Positions 34,351-47,306 of a stretch of DNA of 64,000 bases are shown piece by piece (the stretch's first letter is position 1; the number at the start of each line of letters is the position of its first letter). The notes under the pieces are model-generated. The model saw only the letters and a program-made list of their open reading frames with translations. It made no database searches and was not told where the DNA came from. Source of the stretch: Cenococcum geophilum 1.58 (taxonomy: Eukaryota > Ascomycota > Dothideomycetes > Gloniales > Gloniaceae); the NCBI GenBank assembly GCA_001692895.1, contig KV748180.1, forward strand, positions 2,846,195 to 2,910,194. The letters run 5' to 3'. A program made the translations under genes and the position numbers.

Positions 34351-35501
34351 TATATATATATGTTGTCTACTAGTCTTATTTCTTTTACTATATAGTAACT
34401 CTAACTACTTTTATAGTCTTTAACGTAATAACCTTATTTTCCATAATTTATATAAGCTTCCTCTTTAAACTATTTTTCTTATTATAAAATCCGCCTAAAC
34501 GTCCTCTACTGCTAAGATTCCTAGTTTAGCCTCTGCTCCTTAAACCTTTAATTACTTAATTCTTATCCTCTAAGTTTCTATAGTTTCTTATTCTATCTTA
34601 TAGATTCTTTAGTACTACTTAGGTCTATTAGCTTTACGCTATACTATAGTTTTTAACTTAGCTTTAGTTATTGCGTGCTTTACGCCTTATACAACTATAG
34701 AACTCTATCTTAACCTCTCTTAGCCTGTTCCCTTTAGTAAATCTAATTATTAATCTTAATTACTTAATCTATTAGCTCCTATAGGGTATCCGCATCTTCT
34801 ATTAGAATAATCGCGTCCTAGACTTTAGCCTTAAGTCCTTACTTATACTGTGCTATAAGCGCCTTATTATTCCACTTAACTTATATAGCTAACGTCTAGA
34901 ACTGCGTTATATACTTAATTGCTAAGGTTTATTACGTAATATCTTAGAGTTTTTTTTCCGCTGTAGTTACTGCCTCTAGATCTCCAAATATTTATATAAG
35001 TCGCTCCGTAAACCCTTCCTAGCTTAAGAATATAAACCATACTTCTTAATTAGTAGTTGTTATACTGTTTGCCTATATTTTTATAAGGTAAGGCTTAAAC
35101 TACTTAAGTACCCTTTTTAATAGGAATAGTCCCGCATATACTATTCGATCCATAAGTATTAGTAGCTTTACCCCTTCTTATATAACTTTAAAGTGCATTT
35201 ATATAAGAAATCCTTTAAGCTTTAATCTCTCTCCTAAGTATCTCTTAATTAATAGTAGCTTAATCTTTACTGCTCCTATCCTATTAACCCTTTCTTCCAG
35301 CGCCGTATTGTTTGTTGTTAACTAGTTAACTATCTCTTATAGTTGTCCGACCGTTATAGGTTGCTATAAGTTAGTGTCTATTATACTAGTGTCCCCTCCT
35401 AACCTTAAAGTAGTTGCCGCCGTTAATAGCGTTATAGTAGCTGCTTTTAGTAGCATGTTATTTAACTTTCTATATTTAATACCGTAACTAGGTAGTGATT
35501 A

Positions 35502-36311
35502 TATAACGGAACCTTGTAGCAAGTACTACAATAGGCTCGTTAATAGGCTAGGTGTATAGGTAATGTAAATTAAAGTTAATAACGTAATAATAACTAGTAG
35601 AGTAGTTGCCTAACAGATTAACTCTAATTATATTCTAAGAATTACTATAAGGAAGGAACTATCTAGGTAGGGACTAAGGGTCCTTAAATACACAACCGTA
35701 CTCCTATAAAATCCTTCTTATACGTAATGTACGTGTTGTACGTATTATACGTACGTTCCCTTTATACAGTTAGACGACAAAAGTCTGTATGCACACCCTA
35801 AAACCCCGCCAAAACTAGCCAAAAGTTACCCTTTTTACCTTTAATTTTCTTTACTACTATACTATAATAAAATATATAAAATTTAATTTATATATAAAAT
35901 AAAAATTTATAAAAGCTAGAAGTTAAACTTTTAATAATTTTACTCTTTTGCCAAGAAATTTCTTAGCAAGACTAAAAAAATTAAAGTCTTTTAACTTCTA
36001 GCTTCTATAACTTTTTAATTTCTTAAAAAAAAAAAAAATTTATTTTTAATTATTATAGTGTAGTAGGAAAAAAAATTAAAAGGTAAAAAGGGTAACTTTT
36101 AGCTAATTTCGGTGGGGTTTTAGGTGTGCACACAGACTTTTGGCTTAGATGTATACTACATACACTGCGTATAACGTTATATAACCTTAGTTACTATTCC
36201 TCATTATATAGCTCTATCGGCTCCATTCTAGACCGTGCCTATATTAACTAACTAGCTTCTTCTAACTCTTCTCCAAGTAGTCGTAATATTATACTTAAAG
36301 CGTCTGTAATA
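35502..36311 (-). repeat. 5' LTR of Ty3 element C, carrying a MITE
   Basis: Pairs with 20477-24827. The ends TATAACGG ... GTAATA are the TGTAACGG ... GTAACA ends with one C:G-to-T:A change each. The MITE at 35767-36151 interrupts it. Confidence 0.85.
35765..36153. mobile_element. 385-bp foldback MITE with TA duplication
   Basis: Body 35767-36151, starting CAGTTAGACGACAAAAGTC and ending in the inverted counterpart ...CAGACTTTTGGCTTAGATG. Inverted repeats are similar over about 70 bp and share AAAAGTTACCCTTTTTACC. The core is AT-rich and near-palindromic (GCTAGAAGTTAAA / TTTAACTTCTAGC), so a single strand would fold end to end. TA flanks both sides (35765-35766, 36152-36153). CAGT ends and TA targets fit Tc1/mariner. 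The other LTR of element C (20477-24827) shows the site without it. Confidence 0.85.
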
Positions 36312-37065
36312 ATAAAGACCCCTTTAAGGTATAAAACGCCTATTTTAATTATAAAAGCCTAAATATAAAAATAACAGAGATCTTTTTGGCCTTTTAGACC
36401 TACTTTTTATATCTAGCTAGCTAAGTCTAAATTCCCTATAAAGACCTAATACTAAACCTCTTTAATAAGCTTACCCTAAACCTATAGCGCGCTATACTAC
36501 TAGTTTTTACTACTATATAGACGCTAAAGGTACTTACGGACTACTACCTAGCTATTAATTAAGGCCTTTATTAAATTAAGGTATAAGCTAAGCGGTATAA
36601 ATCTAGAAACTCTTTAAGTTAAATTATAAGCACTTTAAAAACAGCCTATAGTGCCCTAGTATAATCTATAACTTTTATAGTACTAGGTATATAGCTTATT
36701 ATTAATCTAGTAGCTAGCTATATAGCTAGTCCTACTATAGGCCTAGTGTATACTTAGCCTATATATAGCGACCCCTATAAATAGACTCTTAGTAATTAAG
36801 GAGCTTGCTTTTTATATAGCTAAAAGGACTATTTTACTAAAGACTACTAGATAAAGGTAAAATTAGATAAGATTCTATTAATTTAAGAGGACGGCATAGA
36901 GTTAGAAAAAGAAAAACTTTAGAGAAAGACTCCTGTTTAGGATTAAAAGGGATTAATATATTATATATTAATCTAGGCTAGCTAATTAGTAAAAAAAGCT
37001 ATACTATCCTTTATACTTTATTCTATAATAAATACTAAGTTTTAACTTCTACTTTAGCTAACCCT
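36312..37065 (+). pseudogene. Ty3/gypsy gag relic H, right part
   Basis: Continues the frame broken at 20476: DPFKVYNAYFNY, LNIKITEIFLAF and RAILLVFTTI in plus-strand order, as in the middle of a Ty3 Gag (a short capsid-like region), with many stops. It ends where the LTR of copy A begins at 37066. No pol part of H is visible. Confidence 0.55.
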
Positions 37066-37659
37066 TATTACGGACCTTATATTAGCAGTAGTATAACTAC
37101 TAAGAAGATATAGTACAGAAGGCGCTAGAACTAATTAAGTTATAAAATAAGGGGTAGCTAAGTTATATAGCTAGTTATATTATAAGTTTAGAATATAAAA
37201 ATATAGAAATATGGGAATATAAAAATATAGGAATATGGGAATATAGAAATATAGGAATATGGAAATATAGAAATATAGAAATATAGGAATATAAAAATAT
37301 AGGAATATGGGAATATAAAAATATAGGAATATGGAAATATAGAAATATAGGAATATAGGAATATAAAAATATAGGAATATGGGAATATAGAAATATAGGA
37401 ATATGGGAATATAGAAATATAGGATATACTAACATACAGCGTACTTAGTATATTTCGTAGACGTAGTATTAAATACTTAAAGGACTATAGTCCCTACCTA
37501 GATAGTTCTCTTCTTTATAGTAAATCTTAGAATATAATTAGAGTTACTCTATTAGATAACCTACTCTACTAGTTATATTTATATTGTTAACTATTATATA
37601 CCTATATACCTAGCCTATTAATAAGTCTACCGTGGTATTTCCTATAAGGCTTTATTCTA
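37066..37659 (+). repeat. 5' LTR of Ty3 copy A with an internal AT-rich expansion
   Basis: Ends TATTACGGAC ... TTTATTCTA match the LTR of copy B (48121-48539), as does the block GGACTATAGTCCCTACCTAGATAG. It is about 175 bp longer than the 420-bp family length because of the array at 37190-37424, which replaces the middle of the LTR. Confidence 0.7.
37190..37424. repeat. AATATAGG/AATATGGG octamer array
   Basis: About 235 bp made of 8-bp units (AATATAGG, AATATGGG, AATATAGA, AATATAAA). On the minus strand it gives an open frame of repeated Ile-Pro-Ile-Phe-Leu-Tyr-Ser, which is a by-product of the repeat. The array sits inside the LTR of copy A and is absent from the other LTRs of the family. 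Confidence 0.85.
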
Positions 37660-39375
37660 TATTTACTACTAAGGTTATAGTAAAGGAAGTTAAATAACAT
37701 GCTGCCTAAAGCACTAGTTATAACGCCATTTATAGTAGTAACTACTTTAGGATTTAGAGGAGATACTAGCATGCGGGACAATAACTTAGCAGTAGTTATA
37801 ATAAATTAGCTTAGGAGTGTTATAGAGTAGAATAACGCTAATAATATAGTACTGCTATAGTAGCTCTAGGATAAAAAAAAAGAAAGGATTAAGATACTAT
37901 TAATTAAAAGATTCTTAGGAGAAAAGTATAAGCTTAAGGAATTCCTTGCGTAAATAAAATTGAAGATTTAATATAAAGGAACTAAACTAGTAAAATTAGT
38001 AGACTAAGTAGCGTATATAGGACTATTCTTAATAGGTAGGGCATTAAAGTAGTTTTAACCCTATTTAATAGAGATATAAGCTAATAGACTAGCAACTACT
38101 AACCTAGAAGTATAGTATATATTTATAAGCTAAGAAGTATTCACTAGTAGACTTATATAAATATATAGAGACCTAAAATTAATAGTAACAGCTAAAGGGA
38201 AGCTATATTAACTTATATAGAAGGGGGTTAGCAATAAGACTATATAACGCAGTTCTAAATACTAATAGCGTAAACTATGTAGAGCTAAGGAGCGCTAATA
38301 GTATAGTATAGATAAGGTCTAAAGGCTAAGGTCTAGGCTATAATAATACTAATATATAACCTAAGCAATATAAGAGAACTAATTAAGTAAGCGATTAAGG
38401 TTAATAACCGGCTATATTAAAGTAAGAAGTTAAGTAGAATATAGATAGGACCAGTGCATATAAAGAAGATATAATAGATGTTTAAACTATAGTATAGCGC
38501 AGAGTTAAAAGACCTAAGTAGTATTAGAGAAGTAAGATAATAAAATAAAAATCTATAAAAATCTAAAGAACAAAAATTAAATAATTAAAGGTTTAAGAAG
38601 TAAAGGCTAAACCAGGGATTTTAGTAATAGAAGACGTTTAGGCGGACTCTATAGCAAGAAAAGTAGTATAAAAAGAAAGCTTATAAAAATTGCGGAAAAT
38701 AAGGTTATTTCGCTAAAGACTATAAAGGTGGTTAAAATAACCACATAGTAAAGGGAACTAGACTAGTAGACAATATATATATATATAAAGGGACGATAAT
38801 ATACTACAAGAAACAAAAGAGTATTTAATTAGAAGTTTTGCGTTTTAATACAATAACATATACTAAGTTTATAAAGACGCTAAGTATAGCGTAAGCTATT
38901 AGCTATAAAAGCCTAAGTTAAAAGGACTCTAAAGCATAAAAGAGTTAGATAAAGATTAATATTAACTCTATAAACTAAATTAGGACTAAGATGGTATATT
39001 TAGCTAGTAGTTAGCAGAGAAAGTTTTTATATACCAGTTTTACCAAGTAATATAATCTAAGGATTAAGACGATTAGACTATTAGTAGCGACGATTTAAAA
39101 AAAAGGTAACTTACTAGGAGTACGTAGATCTTAAGGACATAATAATAAAGGTAGAGGTTAAATCTACTATAGAGAAGGGATTTGCAATAGGCGTTAAAAC
39201 TCTATTAGATACGGTATCTATCGCTTTATAAGACGTAAGAAAAGTAGGATAGTAAGTTACTTTGGCATTTAATAAAGGTAAAAGGCCAAAACTCTAAGAT
39301 TCTTAAGACGAGATAGCTTAAGAGCCTATAACGGACGATAACTAATAAAAAAGAGTACTAGCTTTGTTGGGAATA

Positions 39376-39435
39376 GGGCAAATTGCCGCCATGTAAGGCA
39401 AATTGCCGTCACGTAAGGCAAGTTGCCGTCACGTG
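39376..39435 (+). repeat. Three 20-bp repeats in the Copia J LTR
   Basis: Units GGGCAAATTGCCGCCATGTA, then two with AGGCAA[A/G]TTGCCGTCACGT. Each holds a near-palindromic GGCAANTTGCC and the last two a GTCACGT box, which together look like transcription-factor sites in the U3 part. The 3' LTR keeps them at about 45152-45211. GGCAACTTGCC and GTCACGTG also occur in the LTR-like fragment at 487-713. Confidence 0.7.
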
Positions 39436-42400
39436 TCGCCGCGGCACTACCGTAGCGAGGAACCTTAAGTTCCTCGACCCTTACCCCTATCTATAAAAAT
39501 AAGAACAACAACCATCATACTATCTACGAACCGTAGCTACGTGATATCCCCTTATAAGTCCAATACTAATTAGTGGTTAACTTTACAGTTATGCCACAGA
39601 ACAGCTAGGTATTTACTAAGAAGAGACGAGCCACTGTACCAGTGCTACTTGTGCTAAGGGAAGCTGTTTTTTAAGGTCAGAACTGGTCCTAAACCTTAAA
39701 TAGAACTCTTCTATAAATCCAAGGATCTAAAGGCTAGAACTAGTCCTAAGCCTTCCCTAGATTATAGATTCTTGCGTCTATCACGTAGAATAATACGCTT
39801 TACGAGTCTTCGCGATTTAAGGCTAGAACTGGTTTTAAGCCCTATAATCGCAAATATATATTACAAACGCGTACTAAACGACAATCCCTATACCACTAAT
39901 ATTCCCTTCCTCCGAAGATATAACTATGGCCACTCTAAACAACTAGAGAGACTCCTTATTACTAGGGGTAGCTATATACGCGAAACTTATTAATAAAGAT
40001 TAGGACGCATTTACCTTTAATATAATAACCTATACCGTAAAATAAGTTAATAGCTTTCTCCTATACCATATTTTATTCTACCAAGATAGCTACTACGCCA
40101 ATTTATAGTTATGGGAATACTCTAGGGAGGATTTTATAGGATAGACCGCCGACACCTAGGCACTTAGCAATATTAATATTATTTAGAATTTTTAAGACTC
40201 CCTCCAAAGGAATAGGGTGTATATTACTAAGGACGGTAACCTAATTACTAGTAATATTTACGCCGTTCTTACTAGTATAGAAGAACCAGTATAGACGGAA
40301 GCTAAGATTATATATTAACTATAAAAACCTAAAACCAATCTATATTCTTTAGAAGGCAACTTTAATTCGGAACGAAACCCCTAGAATACTACTCTCCCAC
40401 CTAGAGGTACTCTACCACCTAGAGGTACTTTTCCTCTATTTTTACTACCTTTAACTCCTCTATCCCAGCCAACCAATAAGCCTCTATTTTGAGAAGTTAT
40501 AAATTTAATAAAGGTATATTTAAACAAAGAGAAGAAGTTTAAAGGAGAATTGTATAATATGCTTAAAGCAAAACTATAGGTCTTTTATAACTGCTGTAAC
40601 AAGGTCAGAATTTAACGCCACTAGTTCTATTATACTTTCTCTATTATATTAAAGGGACGGGCGGCGACGTTCTATTACGACTATATTATAGGTAAAAACT
40701 ATAGCTTTAATATAATGCTTTAGCTTACTAAAGCCCACTTTAAAACTAATAAGAACCGCTAACTCTATATATCCAAATAGCGGGAGACTATATTCTAGAA
40801 AGTTATCGCTTTTAACCCAATAATAACTCGCCTAGAGTGCCTTTAACTACTCTTTAATAAACTCTAGAAAATCTAACGCGGACTTACCAAAACTTACCAA
40901 AATAAGAACAGCCTAAGGGACTAGGTTATCTTAGCATGCCGTAGCGTTCCTAAGTGCAACTTAGCGCTATATAAACCTATAGACACGTTTAAAGGAGTAT
41001 ATACCAAGCTACGCTCCGCCGTAGGTACTGCAATGCGAACATAAGAATCTCAACAGCTCTATATTAAAAGCCCTACCCAACCAAGCGTTCCCAACTAATA
41101 CGATTATAACTAGACTAATTAAATATATGGCGGCCGTAGTAGGGAATACGGCAAAGGGTATAATTAATGTCGACTATAAGGTAATTATAGAGGTCCTTAT
41201 AGAGGTTTATTTCGAAGTAATTGCTAAAAGAAGTACTATATTTGTAAGAAGCTAAATTGCTAGTTAACTAGACACTCCCTTAATAAGCAAAAAGAGGCAT
41301 ATAACAAGTTCCGTTAAAGTATAAGAAATGTTAGAAATCGTAAGGTTACTACAGCCTACTTTTAAAGCTTCCTAGTTTAATACAAAGGCGTAGAAGACCT
41401 TAAGGGTAAGGTTAATAAGACCGAACAGCTCCTTATAGATATAGAAATTGAGGACTACTTACCTAACCAATACTTTACTGAGTATAGTAAGGTAAATGGC
41501 ACATAAACCGTTGCTGTTCTTAATAACTAATCTACGCTCTATTTTATTATAAAGTTAGATATCTTTAACGAGCTAAAGAAGAGCTCCGCGTTTTTCTTTA
41601 ACAACAAATACTCGGCGAATGTCTTCTATAGTATTATGCCGGATACTAGAGCCGCAGGAGTATCTATAGTAGGAGAACCTTAAGTTCAAGCCCTTTAGCA
41701 GCTTAATAGCTCTGTTTAGATTAACTATTTAACGGCAGGCTAACACACGATTTGTTTTAGCAAAGGTACTATAATCTCTCTTAGCACAATTAGGGTTTAA
41801 ACCCCTTTAGGGTATATTACTTTTTACGTTGTTCCCACAAACACCCCATTTCTATTTTGCATTAGAGATATAAATAAACTGGGCGTTAAGCTTAATAACC
41901 TTAAGAATATACTCGTGCAGGGAGATAATTAGGTGCCTATTATACGTAAGTAGGGTTACCCTTAGCTGCTCCTTTAATAACCAGAAAAGAGTGTTGCTTA
42001 AAGCTATTTAACTAAGTTAGAGTTACGCCAACTACACCGTCGTTTTGGTCACCTATTAGTTTACCAATTACTTAGGGTTCTTTAGCGAGTAGGCTATAAA
42101 GTTAAGGTTAAGGCAATTAAGCATCTTATAAAATACTGCTACCACTACCAAATAAACCAGAGGTCCCCTAGCCGATTTAAGTTTACCCTTAAAGATAACT
42201 ACGACTTTAACTTCTATATTATCGTCGACGTTATATACCTTAGCGGCAAGCCAGTACTCTAAGTTGTTAACTTCTTAACCTCCTTCTAAGCCGCACGATT
42301 CTTAAAGGATATATCAGCTAGGAATACATGGGATACCCTTCAGTTATGCTAGATTAATATCTACCTAGGACCCCCTAATTAAATCATCCACAACATAGGA

Positions 42401-44848
42401 AAGAACTTCTTATCTATAGAGTTCCGACAATAAATAAAGGCAATAGCAATTAAGGTTAAGGAAGTCCCTATTAAGGCATATAATAGTATTAAAAAAGTAA
42501 AGCGATATCACACGCCATTATGCCGCGCATATAAGATTATTTCTTTAAAACTAAAGGACGCTAGCGAAGAACTTACCTTGCAAATAGCTGTTAAAGCTAT
42601 TAACAATTCCGCTAGCCCGGATGGACTTGTACCTACATTACTAGTCTTTAGCGCCTACCCACGAATAACTAACGATTCTCCACTATCTCCCTCTATTATA
42701 TAACGAGCTAAGGCGATTCGTAAGGTAATAAAGGAGGTATAACGCCTCTATGCCACACGCCAGGTTAATAACGTACTAAGAATAAGAAATGGCCCAAATA
42801 CCTTAACTGCGCTTAATCTACCACTCTAGTCTAAAGTACGTGTATAACGTGAAAGGGGAGGATAGTTAGGCCCATATTAACTTATTACAATTAATAGTTA
42901 AACTTGCACTATTTAGATGCCTTACGGACCTACCTAATTCCGTTTAACTGTTATTAAGCCTTACTATAAAGATGACAATTCTAAGCCTTTACAGGATACC
43001 CTAGAAGATGCCTTAGAAGAGAACCACAACCAACATGCTCTAGAAGGCGACTATAATCCTAATACAATTATAGTAGATACGCCATAACTACGACGCGGTA
43101 GAGGTCGCCCGAAGGGATTATAAAATCACTAATACCTTATTAATTTTAAAGAACAATTTATTGCCGCCATTAAGAATAAAGTTGAGTTATTAATAGCCTT
43201 TATAACAGCTAAAGAGAAGGCTAACTTTAAGCTCGCAAAACAGCTCCAAAAGGAAAGTCGTATTATAACCCTAAGAGCTCCTTTCTAAGCATCCGACAAG
43301 CAGGAGATCGACGGTCTTATTATAAGAGGAGTCTTTAAATTCGAGAAGTATAACCCTACTAAGTTTAATAGAATTCGCATCTTTAAGTTAAGAATAGTTA
43401 ACAAGATTAAGGGTAAAGCTACTAACGCCCCATTTAAGAAATCAAGGCTTGTCATCTAAGGTTATAACAATAATAGTAAGGAGGTAATTCTTACGCAATC
43501 TCCTACGATATAACGAGCTAGTTAGCGAGTTATTGTTGCACTAGCTTCCTCCTTAATGAAAAACAGAATGGTAGTTTATTTACGAGATATTACTTAGGCC
43601 TATACCCAATCAGAGATGCGCCTTTAGTGCTTGATACTAGCATACCTTCTAGAGTAAATTCGCCACTAATATCCCGAAGATACAATTATGGTTGTGCTTA
43701 AGCCACTATATAGAATTACAAAAGCAGGAACTTATTGGTGGGCTACCTATAGCAAGCACCATAAAGAAAAGCTTTTAATAACTACTTCTACATTTAATCC
43801 CTACTTCCTTATTATAACTATAGAAACTCCATTTAGAATTGTCGGCATACAAACTAACAATATAATTATCTTAGGAGACGACTAATTCTTAGCTCTTAAA
43901 GAAGACGAGCTAGTAAAAGCAAATCTTATAGCAAAGCTAAAGGAAAAGCTTAGTTTAACAACACTATTACTCTTTAATAGATGCATCCTCTCCCTAAACG
44001 AGGATTCTATTGCTCTACGCTAAAAGGGTTAAGGTAAGAAGATCGACGTTATTAACGCTAATTCTCTAAAGCAAGGATACGTAGAGCAACGCGCTTGCGG
44101 AGCTTATATTGCTTCTATCTATTAACCCAAGGCTTTATTTAATCTCTTTATTGCCGCCTAATACCAGGAACTAACTAAGGATAATATCCTTACCCTAAAT
44201 AAGCGTCTTTTCTAGCAAATAAACTATCTTAATTGGGGACTACTCTACGTGCCTATTAATCTTCCTACCGCTAAGCTCTTTATATTTNTTAATAGATCGT
44301 TNNTAAATAATAAAGATTTTAGCTCCTAGTTAGGATATAAGATTATTATCACAAACGAATTTACTAGAGAGAATAACTTTATAATCCATAGCAATCTTAT
44401 CTATTAGAGCTCAACTAAGAGTAAGCGCGTTACCCAAAGTGTTTTGGCATTAGAGATATATAGAATAGTTAGCGGAGTTAATATAGCAATTGCAATTGGA
44501 ACTACCCTAAAGATAATTACAGATTAACTCAAACTTTCCGTTATTCCTATAATCGTATACACTAACTTATATTCCCTCTACAAGTGTTTAGTTAAGCTTG
44601 GTACCACAAAAGAGAAGCGCCTTATAATTAATATTATAGCACTTCGGCAATCCTATAAGCGTTAAAAACTCTTTAAGATTTAATAGATTAATGGCTAAGA
44701 TAACCCGGCAGATATAATAATAAAGGCGAACCTAAATAAGGCACTAGAGACGTTTATTAATATAAATACTCTACGTGTATGAGTTAAAGGTTAGGTTAAA
44801 AGAGAGTCCCTAGAAATTTCTTAGTTATATAAGGTCTTGAGATGTCTA

Positions 44849-44990
44849 GGAACTTTAACTAGTGGTTAAAGTTGTCTGATTAGTTAGATTCTCTTACTAA
44901 GACTTTTTGGAGCATAATATTCTGCAGACCCTAACTTAATCCAGCCAATCAGGATTTTCCATCCCCGGGATGGAAAATCGCCATTGGCTT
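44849..44990. repeat. Palindromic block shared by elements J and I
   Basis: Two inverted repeats: AACTTTAAC-TAGTG-GTTAAAGTT (from about 44858) and a 48-bp palindrome (44943-44990) with core ATTTTCCATCC-CCG-GGATGGAAAAT. A related, more decayed block lies in element I at about 20898-21015: AACTTTGACCGCCGGTTAAAGTT, followed by ATGGAAAATCCTAATTAG. The two host elements are from different superfamilies (Copia and Ty3), so this may be a separate foldback element that visited both. Confidence 0.6.
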
Positions 44991-47126
44991 GCTTACTGCT
45001 AGCGCCTTGGCGGCCTACCCGTTTTCGCTAACTGCTGCATTATCGCATAGTATTTGGTCTTATTATACACTATCTAGTATCGTTGCATCCTGTCTATTTA
45101 TATATATATAAATAGTAACCACAAAAAGAAGAGTTGCTAGTGTTGGGAATAGGGTAAATTACCGCTATATAAGGCAAATTGCCGTCACGTGAGGCAAGTT
45201 GCCGTCACGTATTGCCGCGGCACTACCGTAGCGAGGAACCTTAAGTTCCTCGACTCTTACCCCTATCTATGAAAATAAGAACAACAACCATCATACTATC
45301 TACGAACCGTAGCTACGTGATATCCCCTTGTAAGTCCAATAAGCTTAGTTTAAAGACAAATAAATAAGTATAGGATAATAATTCCCCATACTAGAAGTAT
45401 AAGAGAGACTTTTATAGAAAAGAGATAAGAACCTAAATTTAGAGTAGGTATTAATCCCTATAGAAATAGAGGATATAGCTAAAGGGCGAGGCCGCTGAGT
45501 AGATAGAAAGACTTAATATTCTTAAAATAAGATAAGAGAAATATAAGATTCTATAGAAAGGATAAGGACGTAAATAAGCTATTTAAGAAGATAGATTAAA
45601 GCAGAAAATAAGAAAGATTTAAAATCTAATATAGGGATAGAAACTCCAGGAAAAGGTAAATAAAGTTTTTAGACTTAGGGTTAAGTAAGTAATACTAAAA
45701 TTATAAAGTTTAAGGATCTAAAGAATTTGATAGCTAGATATAAACTAGAAAAAGACTAAATATAATTTAAGAATTAAATTAAAGCATGGCAAGAATAAAG
45801 GGGTTACTATAGATTAAAAATGCTGAGTAGATTAAGGGACAAAACGCCTTTATATAAAATTATTAATAGGCCTAAGGCAGGCACGCTAAGAGTAAAGTGA
45901 CTTAAAGAACTAGAATAAGAAGAGGACTTAGAGATTTTAACTAGATTGAAAAAACGGCATTTAAAGGGCTATTATAATATAGCAATAATAAGATACTTTC
46001 TTATAGATATATCGTATACGCTTATAAAATTGTACTAAAAGTGATCTAGATAGCGATATAACAACAAATAGGAAGATTTCTATATATAGCTAAATAAAAA
46101 AGTTATCTAAGACTAAATAATTGCTAAAAGACGCATAAGTTATATTAAAGGAGCATTAATTATAATGTTTAGAAATCCAGAAGAAAGATTATAGGACTAG
46201 AGAAGTAAAAGGTAAATTTTAGTGCTAGTAAATAAGGAACTAATATATAGATTAACTAGATAGAGGTTTAAACTTAAGAATAAAAATAAACTAAGAGTTA
46301 ACCTAAAGCGTCTAGTATATAATATATTGGCATAGATCGCATATATAGATAACTAGTATAGTATATACTAAGCACTAAAGATAAAGAATAAGAAGTACCC
46401 TATAAATATATATTAGGCGCTAAATAAACAATAATATAGGAATGCTAAGTATATATATAGCTAGCATCTAGTAGAAATCTAAGGGAAAGGAGAATTAACC
46501 CTTTAACTAGGAAGATTTCTTATAGAAGAATACTTAGGTGGATAATAGTAGTAGGAATGCCTAGAGAATACGTGTCTATAGTATATTAAGGAAAAGAAAT
46601 AAACTAAGTATTAATTAAAAACGGACTAAATATAAATAGGATCTAGTAGCTAATAGTTAGGAAAATAAGAGGCCTATAGGACCTAAGGGAGCTAGTAGTA
46701 GAGCCTTAGACCCTTAAAGGAATTTAAAAACAATACCTAAATTTATAAGTTAAGTAGTAAGATTAATAGTTTAAAGTACTAATAGACAATAGAGCAATAA
46801 GGAACTATCATTGGCAAAATATTATCCTTTATTCATGGCCTTAATGGCCGGTCGTTAGCGCAATTGGCGCGTAGTTAAGGGCATTTAGCAACTCGACCGA
46901 CTAGCCTATGTCGTGTTTTTTGACACGCAGCCTACGCGTAGCCTATGCGCAACCTACTGTTATAGAGTAAGTATAAGTAACAATAATATATAACGAGGTA
47001 GATATTATTAAGCTATATACATAAACTATATAATAAGGTCAAGACGTTGCGTAAGGAAAAAAGGTAGGAAAACGGGAAGAAAGAATATACTACTTATTTA
47101 TATCTACCTACCTATTAGCATCTTTT

Positions 47127-47247
47127 TGCCTATCTATATTTGCTTACCAATCTATATTTGCTTACCAATCTATATTTACTTACCTATCTATATTTACTTA
47201 CCTATCTATATTTACCTATTTATCTATATTTGCCTACCTATCTATAC
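47127..47247. repeat. 18-bp tandem array
   Basis: Five to six units of TTACCTATCTATATTTAC with small changes (ACCAATC versus ACCTATC). Inside the insertion at 46809-47893. Confidence 0.75.
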
Positions 47248-47306
47248 TACCTTAATTTAATTAATTAATTAAATCGTTTATAGTATTTACTGGCTAGTTG
47301 TTATTG

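Larger units (their letters stand above)
24828..35501 (-). pseudogene. Ty3/gypsy element C, gag-pol relic
   Basis: Minus strand between the LTRs at 35502-36311 (5') and 20477-24827 (3'). Gag starts at 35456 with MLLKAATITLLTAATTL, like the Gag start of copy B. Reverse transcriptase near 28200-27960 reads IFIKIDLR.AYY.IRIKEGN and VYLNIIIIYL, i.e. the F.K.DLR.AY.RIRI.EGDE and YLDDILIY motifs with both catalytic Asp lost. RNase H, integrase and a 3' part follow to 24828, judged by colinearity with copies B and F. Stops are dense. The internal region is broken by a solo LTR (27520-27646) and a LINE (30811-34350). The assignment to Ty3 is firm; boundaries between pol domains are approximate. Confidence 0.85.
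39365..45341 (+). mobile_element. Full-length Ty1/Copia element J, TSD AGCTT
   Basis: Two 201-bp LTRs (39365-39565, 45141-45341) that start TGTTGGGAATA and differ by few transitions; perfect 5-bp duplication AGCTT (39360-39364, 45342-45346). The plus-strand internal region is gag then integrase then RT-RNase H by position. The best part is the reverse transcriptase at 43688-43885, an open 65-codon stretch reading VVLKPLYRITKAGTYWWATY, HHKEKL and a final ILGDD, as in fungal Copia RT (KPLYGI.EAG..W...). A purine-rich ACAAAAAGAAGAG precedes the 3' LTR. Stops elsewhere (for example in integrase, 41.9-42.6 kb) show it is inactive. It inserted into copy A. N positions at 44288 and 44302-44303. Confidence 0.88.

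Noticed and set aside
37175-37435. Minus-strand frame of repeated Ile-Pro-Ile-Phe-Leu-Tyr-Ser, resembling a membrane protein
   Set aside because: A direct product of the octamer array inside an LTR; no start context, no flanking coding sequence.
46852-46960. tRNA gene suggested by an A-box-like TTAGCGCAATTGGCGC
   Set aside because: No acceptor stem, anticodon arm or good B-box (GGTTCGANTCC) can be folded. At most tRNA-derived.
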